NCBI GenBank assembly: GCA_900547745.1 | Contig: URHT01000041.1 | Coordinates: 1-13,214, forward strand | Length of the DNA: 13,214 bases | Reading direction: 5' to 3' | From: an uncultured Eubacteriales bacterium | GTDB lineage: Bacteria; Bacillota; Clostridia; Oscillospirales; Oscillospiraceae | In this document: positions 7,934-13,214 of the stretch, one piece after another | Numbering within the stretch: the first letter of the stretch is position 1 | Layout of the letters: each line of letters starts with the position of its first letter | The notes under the pieces: generated by a model | What the model saw: only the letters and a program-made list of their open reading frames with translations | Told to the model about the DNA's origin: nothing | Databases searched by the model: none | Program-made: the position numbers and the translations under genes

Positions 7934-7938
7934 ACTAT
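7910..7938 (+). promoter_or_regulatory. Sigma-A promoter of the pyruvate oxidoreductase gene
   Basis: TTTACA (7910-7915) matches the -35 consensus at five of six bases. TACTAT (7933-7938) follows after exactly 17 bp and matches the -10 at four of six. The predicted start is near 7945, which gives a leader of about 145 nt. Confidence 0.65.
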
Positions 7939-7944
7939 CAACAA
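7927..7944. promoter_or_regulatory. Rex-like operator over the -10 element
   Basis: The 18-bp sequence TTGTGATACTATCAACAA has outer TTGT and ACAA half-sites at the spacing of the Rex consensus (TTGTGAA or TTGTTAA, 4 bp, then the mirror). Inner positions match less well. It covers the -10 hexamer, where a bound repressor would block RNA polymerase. Rex senses the NADH/NAD+ ratio and controls fermentation genes in Firmicutes, which suits a pyruvate oxidoreductase. A Crp/Fnr-type site (TGTGA, 6 bp, CAACA) is a weaker alternative reading. Confidence 0.42.
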
Positions 7945-7954
7945 TATCAACGAA

Positions 7955-8029
7955 GAAGGCGCCTTCAACCGGCGTCTTTGGCAGGAGCTTTCTCCCCGGC
8001 CGCAGTGAAAAGGGACGGGGAGGGAGCGC
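7955..8029 (+). promoter_or_regulatory. Structured 5' leader of the pyruvate oxidoreductase mRNA
   Basis: Two hairpins are stacked in the predicted leader. The first pairs AAGGCGCC (7956-7963) with GGCGTCTT (7971-7978) around a 7-nt loop, with one G-U pair. The second pairs an 11-nt arm at 7987-7997 with 8017-8027, including two G-U pairs, around a 19-nt purine-rich loop. Neither is followed by a T-run, so they are not terminators. A further GCGC pairing is possible just after. I do not recognise TPP, FMN, cobalamin, c-di-GMP or T-box signatures. It could stabilise the mRNA or be an uncharacterised regulatory element. Confidence 0.4.
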
Positions 8030-8076
8030 TTTCGCCTGTGCGCGGCACGGGAAATTTTGAAAAAGACTATTTATTT

Positions 8077-8083
8077 AAGGAGG
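8077..8083 (+). promoter_or_regulatory. Ribosome binding site fixing the oxidoreductase start
   Basis: AAGGAGG is fully complementary to the anti-Shine-Dalgarno sequence and stands 6 nt before the ATG at 8090. It settles the start in favour of 8090 over the in-frame TTG at 8057, which has no such site. Confidence 0.93.
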
Positions 8084-8089
8084 CACGTT

Positions 8090-11000
8090 ATGGTAAGAAA
8101 AATGAAATCCATGGATGGCAATAACGCCGCAGCGCATGTTTCCTATGCGTTTTCCGAGGTAGCTGCCATCTACCCCATCACACCGTCCAGCCCCATGGCC
8201 GACTTTGTCGACCAGTGGAGCGCCAACGGCCTGAAGAACATCTTCGGCACCAGGGTCAAGGTCGTCGAGATGCAGTCTGAGGCCGGCGCCGCCGGCGCTG
8301 TCCACGGCTCTCTGGGCGCGGGCGCGCTGACCACCACCTACACCGCGTCTCAGGGCCTGCTGCTGATGATCCCCAACATGTACAAGATCGCGGCGGAGCA
8401 GCTGCCCTGCGTGTTCCATGTTTCCGCCCGTACCGTGTCCACCCACGCCCTGAACATCTTCGGCGATCACTCCGATGTCATGGCCTGCCGCCAGACCGGC
8501 TTTGCCATGCTGTGCGAGGGCAACGTGCAGGAGGTCATGGATCTGAGTCCTGTGGCGCATCTGGCCGCCCTGTCCGGCAAGGTGCCCTTCATCAACTTCT
8601 TCGACGGCTTCCGCACCAGCCATGAGATCCAGAAGATCGCCGTGTGGGACTACGAGGATCTGAAGGATATGTGCGACATGGACGCCGTGGCCGAGTTCCG
8701 CCGCCACGCCCTGAACCCCGAGCATCCCCATATGCGCGGCAGCCACGAGAACGGCGACATCTTCTTCCAGCACCGCGAGGCCTGCAACAAGTACTACACC
8801 GAGCTGCCCGCCGTGGTGGAGAAGTACATGGACAAGATCAACGCCAAGCTGGGTACCGACTATAAGCTGTTCAACTACTACGGCGCTGCCGACGCTGACC
8901 GCGTTATCGTGGCCATGGGCTCCATCTGCGACGTGGCCGAGGAGGTCATCGACTATCTGAACGCCCACGGCGAGAAGGTGGGTCTGGTGAAGGTGCGCCT
9001 GTTCCGCCCCTTCGCCCCCGAGAAGCTGATCGAGGCCATTCCCGCCACCGTCAAGAAGATCGCGGTGCTGGACCGCACCAAGGAGCCCGGCTCCCAGGGC
9101 GAGCCTCTGTATCAGGATGTCGTCACCGCGCTGGCCAATGCCGGCATGAACCGCGTGCAGGTCATCGGCGGCCGCTACGGTCTGGGCAGCAAGGATACGC
9201 CTCCCGCCTCCGTGTTTGCCGTATACAGCGAGCTGAAGAAGGACGAGATGAAGCGTCAGTTCACCATCGGCATTGTGGACGATGTCACCAACATCTCCCT
9301 GCCCGAGGATCAGAACTGTCCCAACACCGCCGCGGCCGGCACCATCGAGTGCAAGTTCTGGGGTCTGGGCGGCGACGGCACCGTGGGCGCCAACAAGAAC
9401 TCCATCAAGATCATCGGCGACCACACCGACAAGTACGTGCAGGCGTACTTCCAGTACGACTCCAAGAAGACCGGCGGCGTCACCATCAGCCACCTGCGCT
9501 TCGGCGACAAGCCCATCCGCTCCCCGTACTATATCAACAAGGCCGACTTCGTGGCCTGCCACAATCCCAGCTATGTGACCAAGGGCTTCAAGATGGTGCA
9601 GGATGTCAAGCCCGGCGGCGTGTATATGATCAACTGCCAGTGGGACTTCGACGAGCTGAACCACCACATGGACGCCGCGTCCAAGCGCTATATCGCCCAG
9701 AACAACATCCAGCTGTATACCATCGACGCCATTGATCTGGCTATCGAGATCGGTATGGGCAAGCGCAACAACACCATCCTCCAGTCCGCGTTCTTCTCTC
9801 TGGCCAAGGTCATGCCGGAGGAGGAGGCCATCGCCTACATGAAGGAGAAGGCCAAGGCATCCTACCTGAAGAAGGGCCAGGACGTGGTGGATATGAACTA
9901 CAAGGCCATCGATCTGGGCGCCACCGCCTACAAGAAGATCGACGTGCCCGCCGACTGGGCCAACGCCGTGGATACCAGGGAGCCCAAGCAGCTCAAGGGC
10001 AAGCCCGAGCTGGTGAAGATGGTCAAGGATATTCTGGAGCCCGTGGGCAAGATGGACGGCGACAGCCTGCCCGTTTCCGCCTTCGTGGATCATGTGGACG
10101 GCCAGTTCGAGCTGGGCGCCGCCGCCTATGAGAAGCGCGGCGTGGCCGTGTCCGTTCCCACCTGGGACAGCACCAAGTGCATCCAGTGCAACCAGTGCGC
10201 CTATGTCTGCCCCCACGCCACCATCCGTCCCTTCGCGCTGACCGCCGACGAGGCCGCCAAGGCTCCCGAGGCCGCCAAGATCGTGGACGTGAAGGCCGGC
10301 AAGGGCAAGGGCGAGTACAAGTTCACCATGGCCGTCAGCCCTCTGGACTGCATGGGCTGCGGCGTCTGCATCGGCGCCTGCCCCGTCAACGCGCTGACCA
10401 TGGTGGCACAGGAGGGCGAGCTTGCCCAGCAGGATGTGTTCGACTACTGCGTGGCCGAGGTCGCCGAGAAGAAGGATATGCAGGACAATTCCGTCAAGGG
10501 CAGCCAGTTCAAGCAGCCCATGCTGGAGTTCTCCGGCTCCTGCGCCGGCTGCGCCGAGACCAGCTATGCCCGTCTCGTCACCCAGCTGTTCGGCGATCAT
10601 ATGTATGTTTCCAACGCCACCGGCTGCTCCTCCATCTGGGGCGGCCCCGCGGCTACCTCTCCCTACTGCACCAACAAGGAGGGCCACGGTCCCGCATGGT
10701 GCAACTCCCTGTTTGAGGACAACGCGGAGCACGGTCTGGGTATGTTCACCGGCCAGAACAAGATCCGCGAGGATCTGGCCGAGGAGACCCGCCAGCTCAT
10801 CGCCGTTGAGTGGGCCCGTCCGGAGCTGAAGGCCGCCGCACAGGCGTGGCTGGATACCATGGACGACGGCACCGCCAACGCCGAGCCCGCCAAGGCCTAT
10901 GTCAAGGCACTGGAGGAGAGCATCTGCACCGTGGAGGAGCTGGCCGCCGTGCCGCAGTTCGCCGAGCATGCCGCCGAGCTGAAGGCCAAGGGCGCGCTGT

Positions 11001-11713
11001 TCTGCGACTGCGCCGCCTGTACGCTGGTGGCCGACATCCTCAGCAAGAAGGAGTATCTGGCCAAGAAGTCCATGTGGATCTTCGGCGGCGACGGCTGGGC
11101 CTACGACATCGGCTACGGCGGTCTGGATCACGTTATCGCCTCCAAGCAGGATGTGAACATCTTCGTGTTCGATACCGAGGTGTACTCCAACACCGGCGGA
11201 CAGGCCTCCAAGGCCTCCAACATCGGTCAGGTGGCACAGTTCGCCGCTGCCGGTAAGGAGATCAAGAAGAAGAGCCTGGCCGAGATCGCCATGCAGTACG
11301 GCTACGTGTATGTGGCACAGGTGGCTATGGGCGCCAACCCCGCTCAGACCATCAAGGCCATCACCGAGGCCGAGGCCTATCACGGCCCGTCCCTCATCAT
11401 CGGCTACAGCCCCTGCGAGATGCACAGCATCAAGGGCGGCATGATGAACTGCCAGAAGGAAATGAAGAAGGCTGTGGACTGCGGCTACTGGAATCTGTTC
11501 CGCTACAATCCCGACGGCGGCGACAAGAAGTTCACGCTGGATTCCAAGGCGCCTGCCGGCGGCTATCAGGAGTTCCTGATGAACGAGGCACGCTACTCCC
11601 GTCTGACCCGCGAGTTCCCCGAGCGCGCGGACGTGCTGTTCCAGCGCAACGAGGACGAGGCCAAGGCCCGCTTCGAGCACCTGCAGAAGCTGGTGGAGAT
11701 GTACGACAAATAA
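8090..11713 (+). CDS. nifJ: Pyruvate:ferredoxin (flavodoxin) oxidoreductase, single-chain
   Basis: This enzyme oxidises pyruvate with CoA to acetyl-CoA and CO2 and passes electrons to ferredoxin or flavodoxin. It is the central pyruvate-splitting step of anaerobic fermentation, in the cytoplasm. The 1207 residues form the fused homodimeric type. Domain I carries YPITPSS at 28-34. Domain II and the gamma-like domain VI follow. A two-cluster ferredoxin domain has cysteines at 697, 700, 703 and 707 and at 754, 757, 760 and 764. The thiamine diphosphate domain has cysteines 818, 821, 846 and 1109, which are the expected ligands of the third 4Fe-4S cluster, with GDGWAYDIGYGG from 1000 and NTGGQASK downstream. 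All cluster ligands are present, so it should be active. It stands alone as a monocistronic unit: own promoter, structured leader and strong terminator. Some annotators name it por. The symbol nifJ does not imply a nitrogen-fixation role here. Confidence 0.97.
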   Translation: MVRKMKSMDGNNAAAHVSYAFSEVAAIYPITPSSPMADFVDQWSANGLKNIFGTRVKVVEMQSEAGAAGAVHGSLGAGALTTTYTASQGLLLMIPNMYKIAAEQLPCVFHVSARTVSTHALNIFGDHSDVMACRQTGFAMLCEGNVQEVMDLSPVAHLAALSGKVPFINFFDGFRTSHEIQKIAVWDYEDLKDMCDMDAVAEFRRHALNPEHPHMRGSHENGDIFFQHREACNKYYTELPAVVEKYMDKINAKLGTDYKLFNYYGAADADRVIVAMGSICDVAEEVIDYLNAHGEKVGLVKVRLFRPFAPEKLIEAIPATVKKIAVLDRTKEPGSQGEPLYQDVVTALANAGMNRVQVIGGRYGLGSKDTPPASVFAVYSELKKDEMKRQFTIGIVDDVTNISLPEDQNCPNTAAAGTIECKFWGLGGDGTVGANKNSIKIIGDHTDKYVQAYFQYDSKKTGGVTISHLRFGDKPIRSPYYINKADFVACHNPSYVTKGFKMVQDVKPGGVYMINCQWDFDELNHHMDAASKRYIAQNNIQLYTIDAIDLAIEIGMGKRNNTILQSAFFSLAKVMPEEEAIAYMKEKAKASYLKKGQDVVDMNYKAIDLGATAYKKIDVPADWANAVDTREPKQLKGKPELVKMVKDILEPVGKMDGDSLPVSAFVDHVDGQFELGAAAYEKRGVAVSVPTWDSTKCIQCNQCAYVCPHATIRPFALTADEAAKAPEAAKIVDVKAGKGKGEYKFTMAVSPLDCMGCGVCIGACPVNALTMVAQEGELAQQDVFDYCVAEVAEKKDMQDNSVKGSQFKQPMLEFSGSCAGCAETSYARLVTQLFGDHMYVSNATGCSSIWGGPAATSPYCTNKEGHGPAWCNSLFEDNAEHGLGMFTGQNKIREDLAEETRQLIAVEWARPELKAAAQAWLDTMDDGTANAEPAKAYVKALEESICTVEELAAVPQFAEHAAELKAKGALFCDCAACTLVADILSKKEYLAKKSMWIFGGDGWAYDIGYGGLDHVIASKQDVNIFVFDTEVYSNTGGQASKASNIGQVAQFAAAGKEIKKKSLAEIAMQYGYVYVAQVAMGANPAQTIKAITEAEAYHGPSLIIGYSPCEMHSIKGGMMNCQKEMKKAVDCGYWNLFRYNPDGGDKKFTLDSKAPAGGYQEFLMNEARYSRLTREFPERADVLFQRNEDEAKARFEHLQKLVEMYDK

Positions 11714-11742
11714 GCCGTACCCCGCTGACAGAACAAACGCAT

Positions 11743-11778
11743 AAAAAGACCGCCGCGCTTGAGCGCGGCGGTCTTTTT
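11743..11778 (+). terminator. Strong intrinsic terminator after the oxidoreductase gene
   Basis: GACCGCCGCGC (11748-11758) pairs perfectly with GCGCGGCGGTC (11763-11773) around a TTGA loop. It is extended by five A-T pairs and ends in TTTTT. Because A and T runs flank both sides it could also work on the minus strand, but no minus-strand gene is present to use it. Confidence 0.95.
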
Positions 11779-11830
11779 GTGCGCCGTGTCTGTGTGCGGC
11801 GCAAAAATTGGGGAAATTTTCCGGGAAATC

Positions 11831-11860
11831 TTGACGGTGCGGCGGAAAGCCGCGTATAAT
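11831..11860 (+). promoter_or_regulatory. Sigma-A promoter of the sortase-thioesterase unit
   Basis: TTGACG (11831-11836) and a perfect TATAAT (11855-11860) are 18 bp apart. The predicted start near 11867 leaves a leader of under 30 nt. The spacer contains the inverted repeat GCGGC (11839-11843) and GCCGC (11849-11853), a possible operator. Confidence 0.85.
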
Positions 11861-11894
11861 AGGGCCGTATTTTGTGTGCGTGGGGGAGAAGCCG

Positions 11895-12707
11895 ATGAAA
11901 AACAGATGGATCGCGCTGCTGCTGGCCGCCGCCGTGGTGTGCCTGCCGGCATGGCTGGCGCTGAAGCTGACGGGGGCGGACGCGCCGGCGGAGACGGCGG
12001 GCCAGCCGGTGCTGGTGACGGCCATGGCGCGGGCCGGTGCGATGGAGGAGACGGCGCTGTCCGCGGCGGAGCCGCTGGCGGCGGCGCTGGAGCAGCTGCG
12101 GGCCGACATCGCCGAAACGGCGGAGAAGTCCATCCACCTGACGCCCCCGGCGGAGATCGATCTGGGCTGGTGGCAGTCCCACTACAGCGACATCATCGGG
12201 TACGTGTACAGCCCCGGCACGCCCATCAGCTACCCCATCGCCTACGACGGCAACAACGAATATTACCTGCACCACGACCTGTACGGCAATTACAGTGCCT
12301 ACGGCACCATCTTTCTGGACGCACGGGCCAACCGGGACTTCACGTCCCAGAGCAACATGCTCTACGGCCACCATATGGCCGACGGTACCATGTTCGCCTC
12401 CATCTCCGGGTACAAGCAGCAGTGGTACTACGACGCCCACCCGTCCTTCTACCTGTATACCAACGAGGGGACGTACCGGGTGGATCTGTTCGCGGGGCTG
12501 ATCGTGCCGGGCGAGCATGAGGTGTTCAACACGTCGTTCAGCGACGAGACGCTGTCCCGCTTCATTAGCCAGTCCACCTTCAACGCCGGGCGGGGCGTCC
12601 CCACGGGGCGCATCGTGGGCATGTGTACCTGCTCCTACGAGGCGGACAACTACCGGTTCGTGGTACTGGGTGAAATGACGCTCTTAACGGAAGGAAATGA
12701 GCCATGA
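11895..12707 (+). CDS. Class B sortase
   Basis: Sortases are membrane-anchored cysteine transpeptidases that cut a C-terminal sorting motif in secreted proteins and attach them to peptidoglycan or to pilins. The 270-residue protein has a short basic N-terminus, an uncleaved signal-anchor helix at about 5-25, and an Ala/Glu-rich linker to about 85. The catalytic domain shows the SrtB-type block from GYVYSPGTPISYPI through YYLHHDLYGNYSAYGTIFLD (about 102-142). The catalytic triad is visible: His159 in YGHHMADGTMF, Cys246 in CTCSYE and Arg254 in NYRFVVLGE. The chosen ATG has GGGGGAG about 7 nt upstream and gives a proper membrane anchor. An in-frame GTG at 11874 would sit almost on the transcription start and is less likely. 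No substrate with a sorting signal is encoded in the window, so its client is unknown. Class B is assigned from these blocks, and the exact subfamily is not certain. Confidence 0.9.
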   Translation: MKNRWIALLLAAAVVCLPAWLALKLTGADAPAETAGQPVLVTAMARAGAMEETALSAAEPLAAALEQLRADIAETAEKSIHLTPPAEIDLGWWQSHYSDIIGYVYSPGTPISYPIAYDGNNEYYLHHDLYGNYSAYGTIFLDARANRDFTSQSNMLYGHHMADGTMFASISGYKQQWYYDAHPSFYLYTNEGTYRVDLFAGLIVPGEHEVFNTSFSDETLSRFISQSTFNAGRGVPTGRIVGMCTCSYEADNYRFVVLGEMTLLTEGNEP

Positions 12708-13123
12708 CAGAACAGGAAAAGCAGGTGTGGTATGACGCGCTGAAGGAGCGGGCCAACCAGCCGGGCACCTACGCCGTCACCGGCGGCATGCGGGTGGCGG
12801 AGCTGGGGGATGGCTGGGCCAGAGGTGAGCTGCTGCTGGAGGAGCGGCACCGCAACCCTATGGGCATCGTCCACGGCGGCGTGTACTGCACCATGATGGA
12901 TCAGGTGGCCGGTTCGGCGGCCTGCACCCGTGGCAGCATGTGCCGCACCGTCAACTGCGAGGTGCGGTTTCTGGCGGCGGCGCAGGGCGCGCATCTGACC
13001 TCCCGCGCAGAGGCAGTGCGCATGGGCCGCAGCATCGCCGTTATCCGGGCGTGGGTGGAGGACGCGGCGGGCGCTGTGTGCGCCGAGGGCGTGTACACCT
13101 TCCGCCTGAAGCCCATGGAATAA
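12704..13123 (+). CDS. PaaI-type hotdog-fold thioesterase
   Basis: Proteins of this family hydrolyse acyl-CoA thioesters, often aromatic or medium-chain. The substrate cannot be told from sequence. The 139 residues match a single hotdog domain. The active-site block RNPMGIVHGGVYCTMMDQVAG contains HGG from His57 and Asp66, the expected catalytic acid. The conserved NCEVRFLAAAQG and later VRMGRSIAVIRAWVEDAAGAVCAEG segments form the remaining sheet. The start codon overlaps the sortase stop in an ATGA arrangement, with AAGGAA just upstream. Translation is therefore probably coupled to the sortase, although the two functions have no obvious link. It is followed at once by an intrinsic terminator. 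The paaI name is avoided because no phenylacetate genes are near. Confidence 0.9.
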   Translation: MTEQEKQVWYDALKERANQPGTYAVTGGMRVAELGDGWARGELLLEERHRNPMGIVHGGVYCTMMDQVAGSAACTRGSMCRTVNCEVRFLAAAQGAHLTSRAEAVRMGRSIAVIRAWVEDAAGAVCAEGVYTFRLKPME

Positions 13124-13131
13124 CGAAAAAG

Positions 13132-13164
13132 AGGGCCGCTTCCGGAGGAAGCGGCCCTGTTTTT
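13132..13164 (+). terminator. Intrinsic terminator after the thioesterase gene
   Basis: AGGGCCGCTTCC (13132-13143) pairs perfectly with GGAAGCGGCCCT (13147-13158) around a GGA loop, then G and TTTTT. It closes the sortase-thioesterase unit 8 nt after the stop codon. A run of A before the stem means it might work in both directions. Confidence 0.94.
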
Positions 13165-13174
13165 GTATATCGAA

Positions 13175-13197
13175 AACCACTCGCTGGGCGAGTGGTT
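13175..13197. repeat. Perfect hairpin at the right edge
   Basis: AACCACTCGC (13175-13184) pairs with GCGAGTGGTT (13188-13197) around TGG. On the minus strand it is followed by TTCG, giving a short T-run, and is preceded by a TGA at 13197-13199. It could be the terminator of a minus-strand gene ending at the window edge. It could also be a subterminal hairpin of an IS200/IS605-like element. The window ends too soon to decide. Confidence 0.5.
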
Positions 13198-13214
13198 CAA
13201 AAAAGGCTGCTGCC

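Larger units (their letters stand above)
7708..8089. other. Divergent intergenic region between comM and the pyruvate oxidoreductase gene
   Basis: This 382-bp stretch is more A+T-rich than its surroundings in its left two thirds and has no credible coding frame. Its plus-strand half holds the promoter, palindromes and structured leader listed separately. For comM, a weak minus-strand promoter can be proposed: TGTTCA (7769-7774), 17 bp, TAAGAT (7746-7751). Both boxes match the consensus only partly. An A/T-rich hairpin, CGGTTTTT (7776-7783) with AAAAACCG (7787-7794), lies just upstream of it and has no evident role. I see nothing convincing in 7795-7894. Confidence 0.6.

Noticed and set aside
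8057..8089. An upstream TTG start adding 11 residues to the pyruvate oxidoreductase
   Set aside because: The added codons include the AAGGAGG ribosome binding site itself, and the ATG at 8090 has ideal spacing and matches the family's N-terminus.
11781..11802. Inverted repeat GCGCCG with CGGCGC after the oxidoreductase terminator
   Set aside because: Six base pairs with a 10-nt loop in a GC-rich region is near chance, and it is not followed by a T-run on the plus strand.
11874..11894. An upstream GTG start for the sortase
   Set aside because: It would lie only a few bases from the predicted transcription start and has no ribosome binding site. The ATG at 11895 is preceded by GGGGGAG.
8075..12133. 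A minus-strand open frame of about 1350 codons opposite the pyruvate oxidoreductase gene
   Set aside because: It lies antisense to a fully conserved enzyme, its product is low-complexity Gly/His/Leu/Val-rich, and it runs through a terminator and promoter. GC-rich codon use removes stop codons from the opposite strand.
1..13214. CRISPR array, tRNA or rRNA genes, prophage or defence genes
   Set aside because: I found no regularly spaced repeats, no tRNA cloverleaf-like T-arm/CCA pattern and no phage, nuclease or toxin-antitoxin proteins. All long gaps are accounted for by regulatory sequence.

Overview
The window looks like a chromosomal stretch from a GC-rich anaerobic Firmicute, probably an Oscillospiraceae-type gut clostridium. 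The reasons are a tRNA-Ile T-box leader, a class B sortase, an oxygen-sensitive pyruvate:ferredoxin oxidoreductase, AAGGAGG-type ribosome binding sites and GC-rich codon use throughout. The lineage is an inference, because there is no rRNA or other strict marker here.

Left half, all on the minus strand. Reading in the direction of transcription (right to left), the order is comM/yifB (Mg-chelatase-like AAA+ ATPase), thiI (tRNA 4-thiouridine synthase), cinA (NMN amidohydrolase/CinA) and a small three-helix membrane protein of unknown function. Spacing is tight after thiI, so these four probably form one operon. Next comes ileS (isoleucyl-tRNA synthetase) with its own sigma-A promoter and a complete T-box leader carrying an AUC specifier, an antiterminator box and an intrinsic terminator. 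The comM-thiI gap holds a perfect hairpin flanked by two 20-bp direct repeats.

Middle. A 382-bp divergent intergenic region separates comM from the plus-strand pyruvate:ferredoxin (flavodoxin) oxidoreductase gene. It contains a good sigma-A promoter, an 18-bp palindrome resembling a Rex (NADH/NAD+ sensor) operator over the -10 element, a second inverted repeat, and a structured leader of about 145 nt that I cannot assign to a known riboswitch. The oxidoreductase gene ends at a very strong intrinsic terminator.

Right end, plus strand. A sigma-A promoter drives a two-gene unit: a class B sortase and a PaaI-type hotdog thioesterase that overlap by 4 bp. An intrinsic terminator follows. Another hairpin at the extreme right edge may belong to a gene or an IS200/IS605-like element outside the window.

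All eight genes are full length and intact. Most of the content is housekeeping metabolism, and I did not find a defence system, CRISPR array, prophage or other obviously new multi-gene system. The most interesting parts are regulatory: the control region and leader of the pyruvate oxidoreductase gene, the repeat-flanked hairpin, and the right-edge hairpin.
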